Shown here piece after piece: positions 50,234 to 59,620 of a stretch of DNA of 64,000 nucleotides. Under the pieces are notes generated by a model that was not told the origin of the DNA, ran no database searches, and worked only from the letters and a program-made list of their open reading frames with translations. Position 1 is the stretch's first letter, and every line of letters begins with the position of its first letter. The position numbers were made by a program, and so were the translations under genes. The stretch comes from Sciscionella marina DSM 45152 (lineage in GTDB: Bacteria; Actinomycetota; Actinomycetes; Mycobacteriales; Pseudonocardiaceae), in contig NZ_KB905398.1 of the NCBI RefSeq assembly GCF_000379465.1, positions 1-64,000 of the forward strand. The letters run 5' to 3'.

Positions 50234-50300
50234 CTTAGAAACGAATGTTCCTGCTCTCCGGAAGCAGGTGTCGCAGGTTCGAATCCTGCCGAGGGCGCCA
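50234..50300 (+). other. tRNA-Leu(UAG) 3' fragment, probable attachment (att) site
   Basis: From an anticodon-loop-like CTTAGAA to the end CGAGGGCGCCA: it holds a variable arm CCTGC...GCAGG, the T arm GCAGG-TTCGAAT-CCTGC and an acceptor 3' strand with encoded CCA. The long variable arm and the TAG in the loop fit tRNA-Leu. The matching 5' half (starting GCCCTCG) is absent. Tyrosine integrases commonly recombine within tRNA 3' halves, and an integrase gene starts 77 bases downstream, so this is an attP- or attR-type core. Confidence 0.75.
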
Positions 50301-50376
50301 GGTCAAAGGCATGCATTGCTGGTCGGACCGGGGCTCATGGCATGAAACGTGGAATAGCTCTCGACAGACTGGGTGC

Positions 50377-52180
50377 ATGCCTAAAACCAGTGTGCCCAAA
50401 GAACATCACGAAAAGGGGAGCATCGAGACGCTCCCCAGTGGGGCTCTTCGCGTCCGCGTCTACGCGGGCGTGGATCCCGTCACAGGCCTCCCGCACTACC
50501 TTCGAGAGACCGTCCCAGCTGGCCCCATACCTGGAACAAGGCCAAGAAAATTGCCCGCTGTCTAGCGCATCAAGTTGACGAAGGCAGGCGCCCCAGGACA
50601 GAGGCCACGCTCACTGAACTCTTGGACATACATTTCCCGATACTCGATTGCACTGAGACAACTAGACGAACATACGAGCGTCATCGGCGTAAGCGCATCG
50701 AACCAGCCCTTGGGAAACTCAAGATCGCCAAAATCGACGCGTCGATTATCGAGTCATTCTATACCGAGCTCCGGACTTGTCGTGATCACTGCAAGCGGCA
50801 CAAGCATATCCGGCCTGACAAGACGCACGTTTACAAGCCACTCGGGAACTCAACCATTCTGGAAATACATGGCATCCTGTCGAAAGCATTCGGCCGAGCC
50901 GAACGCTGGGACTGGATTGTGCAGAATCCAGTTAAGAAGGCGGAGGCTCCAGCGAAGCCAGAACCTGACCCGCAGCCACCGTCTCCGAACGAAGCAGCCA
51001 GGATTCTCAATGAATCGTGGAAGGATGTCTCATGGGGAACGCTGGTATGGGTAGCGATGACGACGTCACCCCGCCGCGGGGAATTGTGCGCGCCTCGATG
51101 GAGTGATTTCGATGCTGATCGCAGGGTGCCTACTTATAAGCGTTCCATAGCTCAGGATGGGAAGGAGCTATGGGAGACAGACATGAAGACCCACAGAAAA
51201 CGCATTGTCGCATTGGACGAGAACACCACGGCGATCCTCAGCGATTATAAAGCCCACTGCCAACGGATGGCACGACTCGCGGGAACGCACCTTCGGAGGA
51301 CACATATATATTCTCTCGTGTTCCGGATGGGACCGTCCCGCTAAAACCTGCTTCGGTTTCACAGCGCTACCGTCGCCTTGCTCGGCGACTCGGCATCGAG
51401 TCGACCATTCATAAGCTACGCCACTATACTGCCACTGAGTTGATCACTGCGGGCGTTGATACCCGCACGGTGGTTGGAAGGCTCGGTCATGCTGGCGGGG
51501 GAACAACCACACTCAAGATGTATGCGGCATGGGTCAGCGAAGCCGGTCAGCGCGCTTCCGCGATTCTGCACGGACGGATGCCGCAACGCCCCATCGGGCA
51601 GGTCAGTACAATCGAGCGCGCCAAGGACGACCCCCAAGCGCCGTTCGAGATAGTCGCCGCTTCGATTCAGCGAGGCATCCTCGCGGGAAAGCTCTGCTAC
51701 GGCGAAGTTGTGCCCTCTGTCAAGGAAACCGCCGCCGAGCACACGGTCCGTGTCGGTACCGCACACCGTGCGCACGGACTGCTGCGATCACGGGGTCTTG
51801 TCACTGAAGGCGGCCGCGGTACACGGCCTACAATCATTGCGCCCGAGGCGCCCTGTGATTCAAGAGCGTTGAAAGCGACGGAGTCCGACGCCTCCGAGTC
51901 TCACGATTTCGACGATAGCGAAAAGCTACTCGAACTGCGTCTATTTTCCCTGGTTATCCCTGTCAAGGAATTCAGCACTCAGGCAAGCCCCACAGATGCG
52001 ACTACACTTCGTCTTCTCTTAAACGGGACTGCACGGCGGCACGGCGGATCTGAATTTAAGATCGAGGACTACGAACTGGAAGTACGCCAGGGAGGAAATT
52101 TAGTCACGACATTTGTCGCCTTATGGCTACGAGTGCCTGAGAGTCGGCAGAATGAAGCGTCTGGCAAGGCTGGCGATTAG
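50377..52180 (+). pseudogene. Tyrosine site-specific recombinase fused to a GntR-type winged helix (two frameshifts)
   Basis: Starts MPKTSVPKEHHEKGSIETL at 50377. A one-base shift in CCCC (about 50523) breaks the frame; HTWNKAKKIARCLAHQV and the core-binding domain continue in the next frame. A second shift near 51297 precedes IFSRVPDGTVPLKPASVSQR. All catalytic pieces exist: Arg in SPRRGEL, HKLRH, GRLGHAG and the nucleophile Tyr in TLKMYAAW. After the recombinase a GntR-like winged helix follows in the same frame (IVAASIQRGILAGKL, VPSVKETAAEHTVRVGTAHR) and about 100 more residues. The fusion is unusual. Both shifts would inactivate the protein unless they are sequencing errors. Confidence 0.85.
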
Positions 52181-52290
52181 ACGCGCCATTACTTTCTACC
52201 TTCCCTCAGATGACAGGTACCATCGGTACCGGCGTCGTCCAGGGATTCGTCCGGTTCGATGTCTATGACCTCAACGACGAGGGGTGCCTG

Positions 52291-52767
52291 ATGAAGCGGG
52301 AGCGTGCGACCACTCTCCTCGAGGAGCTGATTCGTCGCACAGCGGGTGCTGGTTGGCCGGTTCAGTTAGTGGAAACGGTCTACGTGTTCGGTTCATACTC
52401 CCGAGGCGCCACGGAGCCCGGTGATCTTGATGTCGCGGTCGACATTCAGCGTACTGACCAGTGGGTCGAGCATTTCGTCGCATGCCTGTTCGAAGGTCGA
52501 GACCCTTACTCTGAGCTTCGCCAGGCACTGCGTGGCAGGACCCGAAGCGTCTCGATCCTGTTCGAGCGTCGTCACGACCATGATGACGTGCCCATGAACT
52601 TGCTGTGGCGGCGAGGTGAACCCCTTGAATTGGCCGTCCAACGCATCCACACCATACCGGTAGACCCCACAGCTGGACGCGCATCCCGAGATGCCATGCC
52701 CGCCTGCTTCGAGGGGCTTGACAAGTGGTTACCCCGGTTTATGCGCCGCAAGAGTTCGAGGAACTGA
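52291..52767 (+). CDS. MNT-type nucleotidyltransferase domain protein
   Basis: A 158-residue protein with the minimal nucleotidyltransferase signature: GSYSRG followed by GDLDVAVDI with the two Asp needed for metal-bound catalysis. The rest is a helical C-terminal portion (LELAVQRIHTI). MNT proteins are often antitoxins of HEPN pairs or drug-modifying enzymes. No HEPN partner is adjacent. Start ATG 52291 preceded by GAGGGG; the longer frame from 52210 has no ribosome site. It lies at the right edge of the mobile island and is probably cargo. Confidence 0.75.
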   Translation: MKRERATTLLEELIRRTAGAGWPVQLVETVYVFGSYSRGATEPGDLDVAVDIQRTDQWVEHFVACLFEGRDPYSELRQALRGRTRSVSILFERRHDHDDVPMNLLWRRGEPLELAVQRIHTIPVDPTAGRASRDAMPACFEGLDKWLPRFMRRKSSRN

Positions 52768-52828
52768 TCACTAATTAGACGGGACATCGACCACTAGTCC
52801 TGATCAACCGCGCCCCTCAGCGCTGCTA

Positions 52829-54868
52829 TCAGCTTCCGGTGGCCTCCGCGACGAACCGGTGCTGACCCATCCAGCCGGTCTGCTCGATCTGCCGGACCCG
52901 GTGCTCGGGATCGAAGCTGATCTCGTACCTGGCTTCACTTCCGGGGCGAGTGAGAAACAGCTCCCACTTCGAGGAATCAGCCGAGTCCGCGCCGCCGTCA
53001 CGCAGATCCAGCGAAGCGTGGTCGACGGCCGGATCCCCGTTGACGTAGCCGAGGCTGGTGCGGGGCGTTCCGGTCACTGCACCGCGACCGGCCAGCAGCG
53101 ACCAGGCTGTGACCGACAACGGCTCGCCGGGCAGCAGCCTGTCCGCTTCGATGCGATGGGTGCGCTCTCGTCCGTCGATCTCCGCCACCGACAGCTCGTA
53201 GCCGCCCTGGGTGCGCCGGATCGCGTAGGTATCGGTGCCTAGTGCCGTCGTCGTGGTGGATTCACCGTGCTCGAGGGTGAAGTCGGCAGCGATCGACCAG
53301 CTGGAGTGCTGGGCGAGCGCGCCGAAGTCCGCGTGCCCGGTGTAGGTCTCCTCGACCTGCCAGCTTCCGTCCGGGAGCCGGCTGTGCCGGTACCGCAGGC
53401 GGCCCGCCTCGATCTTCCCATCGTAGTCGACCAGCCGCCCCTCATCGACCGTCGTGGCCTGCGCTGCCACGGCGGGGGGCTCGGGTTCGGGGACCGGTCG
53501 CTGCGCGACGCTGGTACGGGCGGCGAGCAGCCCGTCGAGATCGGCGCGCGTCAGGTGGTAGCCGTTGGTGAACACCGCACGGGGCCGGCGGAGTGTCGAA
53601 AGGTCTTCCAGCGGGTTGGCCTCGCTGAGCAGCAGGTCGGCCCGGGAGCCGACGGTGATCGTGCCCCATTCGCTTTCCTGGCCGAGGAAACGCGCGGCTT
53701 CCCTGGTGCCGCAGCTGAGCGCCTCGAACGCGCTCATCCCCGCCGCGAGGAAGTTCTGGAGTTCATCGTGCACCGAAAAGCCCTCGAACACCCATGGCGT
53801 GGGCGTGTCGGTACCCAGCAGCAGCGGAGCGCCTTCCTGGTGCAGGATCGAGATGACCCGGAGATGCGCGTCCACCCGCGCCTGGTTGACATCGCGCCAT
53901 TCCGAGGCCGGGCCTTGCATGTCGAGATTCGCCCTGGTGGCCTCGACGTTCCACTGGGAAATCGCGGCCGGTGGCTCGTAGCACAGGTGGCGTTTCGCGT
54001 CGTCGGTGACGTTGCCGACCTGGCCTTGCCAGGTGATGGTGGTGGGGCAGTTCCAGACCTGGCGTGCCGCCAGCTGGCCGCCGAGGCGGCCGATCGCGTC
54101 GTAGTCGAGGTGGTAGGCGATCACGCGCATGGCGTCCAGGCCGAACTTCTCCCCCATCGACCTCCCGGCGGGAAACTGCGTGTCCGGTTTGTGGTGGTCC
54201 AGGGCGACGCTCATGAGGTGCTCGAAGCAGTTCATGCCCGCGTCCATGGCCTCTTCGTTGGTCACGCCCTCCGGGCAGTGACCGGTGACCAGAATGCCGG
54301 CGTCGGCCGCGGCCCGCCCGACCGCCCGCAGGGTCTCCAGCCGCAGCCAGGAGTACGTCTTGATCTGGTCGTACCCCCGGTCGATGTAGTGCTGGACCAG
54401 GTTGTTCGCCTCGGCTGGGTCGTCGAGGTAGACGCACTGGGGCCAGACCGTCAGCCCTCGTTCGTCGACACCGTCGACGAGCGGGCTCGTCGACACCAGG
54501 TGGGGGCCGGGCAGTGCCCCGGACCGTACCTGCTGGGCGAAGGCCAGGACGAAAGGCTCACCGGACATGTTGCGCACCTGCGTGACCCCGCTGGCCAGGT
54601 GCATCCCGAAGACGGTCGGGTCGCGCAGGTGAACATGCATGTCCGCCAGGCCCGGCGACAGATACAGGCCGGCCCCATCGATGTCCCCCTGCTGCGGCGG
54701 GCGGTTGGCGTCGGTTCTCTCCACCGCCACGATCCGCCCGTTCTCGATGACGACCGTCTGTCCACGAAGGACTCTCTCGGTGTCCATCGGGACGACATTG
54801 ACGTTCCTGATGGCGACCGCGCCCTCGGATCGAGGCGGAAGCGCGAAATCTTCTAGAACTACTGCCAC
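52829..54868 (-). CDS. Metal-dependent amidohydrolase with C-terminal extension
   Basis: A 679-residue enzyme of the amidohydrolase superfamily (imidazolonepropionase/prolidase-like branch). Metal residues are HxH at 78/80 (MHVH), probable carbamylated Lys170 (QIKTYSW), His197 (GHCPEG), His217 (FEHLMS) and Asp354 (GTDTPTPW). Residues about 475-679 form a separate beta-rich extension (GHADFGALAQ, TDTYAIRRTQGGYELSV) absent from standard family members of about 400-450 residues. GTG start 54868 after AAGGAG. It adjoins prolyl-oligopeptidase-type genes, so an Xaa-Pro or N-acyl-amino-acid hydrolase role is plausible. No signal peptide. Confidence 0.9.
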   Translation of the reverse strand: MAVVLEDFALPPRSEGAVAIRNVNVVPMDTERVLRGQTVVIENGRIVAVERTDANRPPQQGDIDGAGLYLSPGLADMHVHLRDPTVFGMHLASGVTQVRNMSGEPFVLAFAQQVRSGALPGPHLVSTSPLVDGVDERGLTVWPQCVYLDDPAEANNLVQHYIDRGYDQIKTYSWLRLETLRAVGRAAADAGILVTGHCPEGVTNEEAMDAGMNCFEHLMSVALDHHKPDTQFPAGRSMGEKFGLDAMRVIAYHLDYDAIGRLGGQLAARQVWNCPTTITWQGQVGNVTDDAKRHLCYEPPAAISQWNVEATRANLDMQGPASEWRDVNQARVDAHLRVISILHQEGAPLLLGTDTPTPWVFEGFSVHDELQNFLAAGMSAFEALSCGTREAARFLGQESEWGTITVGSRADLLLSEANPLEDLSTLRRPRAVFTNGYHLTRADLDGLLAARTSVAQRPVPEPEPPAVAAQATTVDEGRLVDYDGKIEAGRLRYRHSRLPDGSWQVEETYTGHADFGALAQHSSWSIAADFTLEHGESTTTTALGTDTYAIRRTQGGYELSVAEIDGRERTHRIEADRLLPGEPLSVTAWSLLAGRGAVTGTPRTSLGYVNGDPAVDHASLDLRDGGADSADSSKWELFLTRPGSEARYEISFDPEHRVRQIEQTGWMGQHRFVAEATGS

Positions 54869-55303
54869 TGATCACTCCTTCGCAGAGGTTCCCTTGTGCC
54901 GACTCTTCGACGTGGCTTGGCCGCGCCGCGATCGGCCGCACCCAAGCCGACTGGTCGCACACCCAGCACGACCACTGCCCGGCGCCAATCTATTCTGGGG
55001 TGTACCGGTGCTCAATGCGATCGTCATATGTAGCGTCTCGAGACGCATAGTCTCGCCATCTGTGGCGTTACCAGTCGGGTGCCTCGCCGTCACCGGCAAC
55101 CACCTCGTCGATCCCGTTCACGGCCACGACGATTGTGGCGCCGATGGCGTCCAGACTTCGGCAATCGTCTCGCACCCGGGGGCGATTCATTCGCATAGCC
55201 TCTCCGCAATCGAAGCGACGATGCCGACGTCGTCTCCTAGGACGCATCTGAGGCCGCGCTGTCGACGCAGCTCCGACCTCGACCGAAAGAGGTAACGCGC
55301 GCC
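54869..55303. promoter_or_regulatory. Divergent promoter region with 14-base palindrome
   Basis: About 435 bases between the amidohydrolase (minus) and the binding-protein gene (plus). The perfect palindrome GCGTCTCGAGACGC at 55033-55046 is a good operator candidate for a regulator that controls both directions; no regulator gene is adjacent. No gene is supportable here. Confidence 0.6.
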
Positions 55304-56917
55304 ATGTTCAGAAAATCCGTTCCCGCCACAGCACCGCGCCGGACCGGCCGCACTCGGGCCGCCCTTGCCGCTTGCATCGGAGTGGGGCTTGTCCTGTCCG
55401 CATGTACCGGCACCAGCGCCCAGCCCGACTCGACCAGCTTCACCTACTCCTTGTCCAGCGCGCCGATTTCGCTCGACATGGCCAAGGATTTCGGTCCGAC
55501 CACCGAAACCATCACCCCGCTGGTTACCGAACCCCTCGAACGAATCTCCACCTCCGGCCAGCTCACGCCCAACGTCGCCACCGCGGTCAAGCAGCCCGAT
55601 CCGACCACACTCGTGTACACGCTCCGCTCCGGGATCAAGTTCTCCGATGGAAACCCCCTCACCGCCGACGATGTCGCCTGGAGCATCAATCACGCGGCAA
55701 CCCAGCCGGCACAGACGGCGGGCGACATCACCGCCTTCCGCGGCGTCGCGGTCACCGGACCGCTCGAAGTCACCGTCAAGCTCAAGGAGCCCGACCCGGC
55801 GGCGCGCGGCAAACTGGCGCTGATCACCTCGGTGCAAGAGGCCAAGTTCGCCAAGGAACACGCCACTGACCTCGGCGCCCGCACGGCACTCCCAGTCGGC
55901 AGCGGGCCTTACGTGTACAGCTCGTTCGCCACGAACGCGGTGACTCTCAAACCCAACAAGTACTTCTGGGGCCAGCGGCCGACGTGGAAGAACATGACGT
56001 TCAGCTTCATCGACACCGACACCTCGGCACAGCTGGCCATGCGCTCCGACTCCATCGGCGGCGCATCGGTGTCGGATCTCAAGACCGCGTCCAACTGGAA
56101 GTCCGCTGGCGCGACGCTTTACGCATCGCCGACCCTTCAGTCGCAATACCTGTCCCTGAACACCTCAGTGGCCCCGTTCAGCGACGTGCACGTGCGGAAG
56201 GCGATTGCCTATTCGATCGACAGGACGGGAATCCTGAGCTCCGCCTATGGCACCTATGGCAACCTGCTCAAGGGCTTAGTGGTACCGCAGACCGTCGCCA
56301 ATGTCGCCCCGTCAGCCGAAGCGGCCACACAATTCGTCGGCCAGCTCCCCCAGTACGGCTTCGACCCAACCAAGGCCGCGTCCGAGCTGGCGCAGTCCTC
56401 GGTGCCGCATGGCTTCACCGTCACGGTTCCCTATCCGACCAGCTTCCCCTGGTCCGAGCTGACCCTGCTGAACCTGCGACAGAACATGAAGAAGCTGGGT
56501 GTCACCGTCAATCTCAAGCCGGTGACGCAGAACCAGTGGCTCACCAGCGTATTCGGGCAGCAGAACACGGGCATCCAGATCGGCCTCGCCGGTGCAGACG
56601 TCCCGGACCCCAACGGACTGCTCAACGGCATGGTCGGCAGGGTGAACATGGGTCCGCAGCACTTCAACACGACAAGCTGGACGACACCCACCGTCGAGCG
56701 GGCGCTGCCGATCCTGTCGACTTCGAGCACGTCCACCGACCGCTGGTCCGCGGCCAAGACCATCCTGGCCCAGGTCGCCACGGAAGTTCCCTACGTCCCG
56801 CTCTTCTCGCCCAACAACGTGGTCGCGCTGGCCAAGGGATACAAGTTCACGAAGAAGGTCGACTACTTCGACATGATCAACGGCAGCTGGGTCTACGATC
56901 TGAAGGTCGCCAGTTAG
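55304..56917 (+). CDS. Oligopeptide/nickel-type ABC substrate-binding lipoprotein (SBP family 5)
   Basis: A 537-residue extracytoplasmic solute-binding lipoprotein. The signal is KSVPATAPRR-TGRTRAALAACIGVGLVLSAC with lipobox LSAC (Cys at about 34). SBP_bac_5 features include PISLDMAKDFGPTTETI, TLRSGIKFSDGNPLTADDVAWSI and YFWGQRPTWKNM. It captures peptides or similar ligands for import. No permease or ATPase gene is adjacent, so it is an orphan in this window. It is convergent with the S9 peptidase gene at 56952 and divergent from the amidohydrolase. Start ATG 55304 with AAAGAGG upstream. Confidence 0.94.
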   Translation: MFRKSVPATAPRRTGRTRAALAACIGVGLVLSACTGTSAQPDSTSFTYSLSSAPISLDMAKDFGPTTETITPLVTEPLERISTSGQLTPNVATAVKQPDPTTLVYTLRSGIKFSDGNPLTADDVAWSINHAATQPAQTAGDITAFRGVAVTGPLEVTVKLKEPDPAARGKLALITSVQEAKFAKEHATDLGARTALPVGSGPYVYSSFATNAVTLKPNKYFWGQRPTWKNMTFSFIDTDTSAQLAMRSDSIGGASVSDLKTASNWKSAGATLYASPTLQSQYLSLNTSVAPFSDVHVRKAIAYSIDRTGILSSAYGTYGNLLKGLVVPQTVANVAPSAEAATQFVGQLPQYGFDPTKAASELAQSSVPHGFTVTVPYPTSFPWSELTLLNLRQNMKKLGVTVNLKPVTQNQWLTSVFGQQNTGIQIGLAGADVPDPNGLLNGMVGRVNMGPQHFNTTSWTTPTVERALPILSTSSTSTDRWSAAKTILAQVATEVPYVPLFSPNNVVALAKGYKFTKKVDYFDMINGSWVYDLKVAS

Positions 56918-56951
56918 CACGCGAAGCATCCCCGCCGCGTCGTCCTGCCGG

Positions 56952-58964
56952 TCATCGATCGCTGACTGGCAGGATGGCCGCCGAGACGGGCATGTGGCGC
57001 TCGAACCAGTCGAGCACGCGGGTGCTGTGGTCGATCACGGCGGGAAAGGCTTTGATTCCGTGCCCTTCGCCGGGGTAGGACACGCAGACCGACTCGACGT
57101 GCGCGGCCAAGAGCGCTTGATGCAACTCGATGGCCTGGCTGGGCGGGGTGCACCGGTCGTCAAGCCCGGTCGTCTGCAACGTAGGAGTACGGACGCGGTC
57201 GGCGAACATCACCGGGCTCCGCTCGTGATAGAGACCACCGGCCGCGTGTGGGTCGGCAGCGAGGAAGATCCGGTCGAAATACGGGATGTTCGAAGTGTTG
57301 TGCTGGGAGTACCAGTTCGTCACCGGCGCCATCGGCACGGCCGCCGCGAACCGCTGGTCCTGCGTGATCAACCACGAGGACATGAAGCCCCCATAGGACT
57401 GCCCGGTGACTCCGACACGGCCGGGATCGACCACGCCGGTGGCCACGAGGTGATCGATACCGCTGAGGTAGTCGCCGGTGTCGGCGCCGCCCATGTCCCC
57501 GAACACCGCTTCGGCGAACTCCTGGCCCCGGCCCCCGCTTCCGCGCGGATTCGGATGCAGGACCGCGTAGCCGCGGCTGACCAGCAGCGGCGTGAGGTAG
57601 TGGCCCAGCTCCCACCTGTTGCGATACGCCCAGACCGGCCCGCCGTGCACGTACACCACCAGCGGATGCGGCCCCGGCGTGTCGGGGGTGCACAGCAGGC
57701 CCTCGATCTGCCAGCCGTCCGGCGCGGACCACCGCACCGGCACGACCGCGCCGGCCACGCTGGTGAGGTGATCGGCCCCGGCGTGCCGCAGGCTGGCGAC
57801 CACCTCGGTCTTGCCGTCACGCACCCAGGCCAGCTCGGGATAGATGTCGTAGGCATGGTGGACCACCGCGGCCGAGCCGTCGGCAAGGTAGGACGCGACC
57901 GGATAGCGATCGCCACAGGTCGACATACTCGACCAGGACTCGCGCGTCTGATCGGTCGTGGCGTCATACACGCCCGAGACGGTCTCCAGCCCGCGCTGCC
58001 CGAGAAAGGCGAGCCGGTGCTCGTCGAGCCAGTGCAGGTGCGTGACATCCACTCCGAGAGTGTCGATCACCGAGCGCTCGCCCGACTCACCGAGCAGGAC
58101 AACGTCCCCGGCCACCAGCCATCGGTCGGAGCAGCAAGCCTGCACGATCGCGACGTGCCGCCCGGCCGGGTCCGCGGCGGGCCAGCCCAGCTGCCGGTCG
58201 GTGCGGTAGATCGGCTCGACACGCCCCGAGGCTATCTCCAGGCGAAGCAGGTCGGCGGAATACCAGGCTCCCTCGTCGGGCATCGGGCTAGCGACCACCA
58301 CGAGCGCGTCGGCGCCGCACCAGGCTGCCTCCCACACATTGAGGCCCTCCGGAGATGCCTGCCGCACGGTGCGCTGCTCGACGTCGTAGATCCAGACGCT
58401 GCGCCAGTCGTCGGCGGCGGCTCCCGCGTCGACCACGGGCAGCCACTGGTCCGCCCTCGCCTCGACCCGGGCCACGCCACCGGAACCCTCACCACCCGAC
58501 ATGTCGGCCCCGAGCCCGGCGACGCCGAGTAGGATCCGATTGCCCGAGGGAGACCAGTGCAGATACTCCACGGTACCGGCGATCGGTGGCGTGGTGTGCC
58601 GCTGCCCCGTGGCCAGATCGAGCAGCTCCAGCTGCTGCACGCCGCACTGCGCCCGGCCGGAGGTGAACGCGATCGTCCGGCCGTGCGGTGCATAGCGCGG
58701 CCGCCGCTCGTCGGCCCCACCATCGGTCAACTGCCGTGCGCCGTCCCGGTCGGCGAGGCAGAGGCAGGTGCGGGGCCGCCCGGCGAGGGTTTCCCGTACC
58801 TCTCCGGCGAATGCGATCGCGGACCCGTCCGGCGCCGCGGCCGGGGTGGTGGCACTGCTGATCCGTCCGAACCCAGGTGCCTGGACTGCCTCGAAATACC
58901 GCTGAGTCCTGCGGAAAGCCTCGGTGGCGCGGATGTCCGCGGCAGTCGGATCGGGAAGCGTCAT
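56952..58964 (-). CDS. S9-family serine peptidase (prolyl oligopeptidase-like, acylaminoacyl-peptidase type)
   Basis: A 670-residue two-domain peptidase: an N-terminal beta-propeller (about 20-420) and a C-terminal alpha/beta hydrolase. The triad is Ser near 523 (TGQSYGGFM), Asp near 603 (GLDDRCTPP) and His near 635 (GEGHGIK). PNPRGSGGRGQEFAEAV is the characteristic hydrolase-domain motif. No signal peptide, so cytoplasmic. It is separated by about 100 bases from the SRPBCC gene and is convergent with the binding-protein gene. Start ATG 58964 with AAAGGA upstream. One of three S9 peptidases in the island. Confidence 0.95.
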   Translation of the reverse strand: MTLPDPTAADIRATEAFRRTQRYFEAVQAPGFGRISSATTPAAAPDGSAIAFAGEVRETLAGRPRTCLCLADRDGARQLTDGGADERRPRYAPHGRTIAFTSGRAQCGVQQLELLDLATGQRHTTPPIAGTVEYLHWSPSGNRILLGVAGLGADMSGGEGSGGVARVEARADQWLPVVDAGAAADDWRSVWIYDVEQRTVRQASPEGLNVWEAAWCGADALVVVASPMPDEGAWYSADLLRLEIASGRVEPIYRTDRQLGWPAADPAGRHVAIVQACCSDRWLVAGDVVLLGESGERSVIDTLGVDVTHLHWLDEHRLAFLGQRGLETVSGVYDATTDQTRESWSSMSTCGDRYPVASYLADGSAAVVHHAYDIYPELAWVRDGKTEVVASLRHAGADHLTSVAGAVVPVRWSAPDGWQIEGLLCTPDTPGPHPLVVYVHGGPVWAYRNRWELGHYLTPLLVSRGYAVLHPNPRGSGGRGQEFAEAVFGDMGGADTGDYLSGIDHLVATGVVDPGRVGVTGQSYGGFMSSWLITQDQRFAAAVPMAPVTNWYSQHNTSNIPYFDRIFLAADPHAAGGLYHERSPVMFADRVRTPTLQTTGLDDRCTPPSQAIELHQALLAAHVESVCVSYPGEGHGIKAFPAVIDHSTRVLDWFERHMPVSAAILPVSDR

Positions 58965-59070
58965 GGCAAGAATCCTTTTACGGCGAGTTACGCGGTGTCA
59001 CGTGCACAGAGCCGGACTGTCCTGGTGTGGCTCTCGATCATCTGCTGCCGTCGCATGCGACGGTCCCCGG

Positions 59071-59616
59071 CTAACGGGACCGCCCAGCGCCCCCGAGCTG
59101 CTCCCAACTTGCCCGTGCGGCGCCTTCGATCTGCTTCTTGACATCGCCGAGGTACTCGGTCAGGTATTCGTCGAACTCCGCGGTGAGCCGGGCGATGGTC
59201 GCCGCTACGTGCTGGCGCGCGTCCCTTTCGACGGCCCCGATCTCCAGCCGGGAGTGGCAGTCGAGCGCGTAACGGGTTCCGCTCGGTGTCTCCCGGGCGT
59301 GGTAGGTCGCGAGGACTTCCATGACCCCGTCGGCGTCGTCATCGTAGTGCGCGCTGAGGCTGAGTCGCCGCGCCGTATTGTCCTGCTCGGTGATCCGGAT
59401 CAGGCGGGCGTCGGGATCCTCCTCGGTCTCCAGGCGCATCCGGTAGGCACCCAGCGGGGCGCCCAGCTCGTCCAGCGGCTCGATGATGTATCCCAGCGCG
59501 CGAAACTTCTCCGCGCCGGCATAGTCCCCGACGATCGCTTTCCACACCGCGTCCGCGGGCGCGTCGATGTCGACCGCGACGTGGTTGACCGTCGTCGCCA
59601 GGGTATGGCTTGGCAT
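59071..59616 (-). CDS. SRPBCC/START-like (polyketide-cyclase-like) ligand-binding protein
   Basis: A 181-residue protein with an SRPBCC fold: VAVDIDAPADAVWKAIVGDY at the start, central antiparallel strands (RLIRITEQDNTARRLSLSA, RYALDCHSRLEIG) and a long C-terminal helix (ATIARLTAEFDEYLTEYLGD). The family binds hydrophobic ligands; no catalytic residues can be named. Only four bases separate it from the stop of the upstream S9 gene and its ribosome site lies in that gene's end (AAGAGG), so it is translationally coupled. It may carry or modify a ligand handled by the peptidases. Confidence 0.9.
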   Translation of the reverse strand: MPSHTLATTVNHVAVDIDAPADAVWKAIVGDYAGAEKFRALGYIIEPLDELGAPLGAYRMRLETEEDPDARLIRITEQDNTARRLSLSAHYDDDADGVMEVLATYHARETPSGTRYALDCHSRLEIGAVERDARQHVAATIARLTAEFDEYLTEYLGDVKKQIEGAARASWEQLGGAGRSR

Positions 59617-59620
59617 GTCG

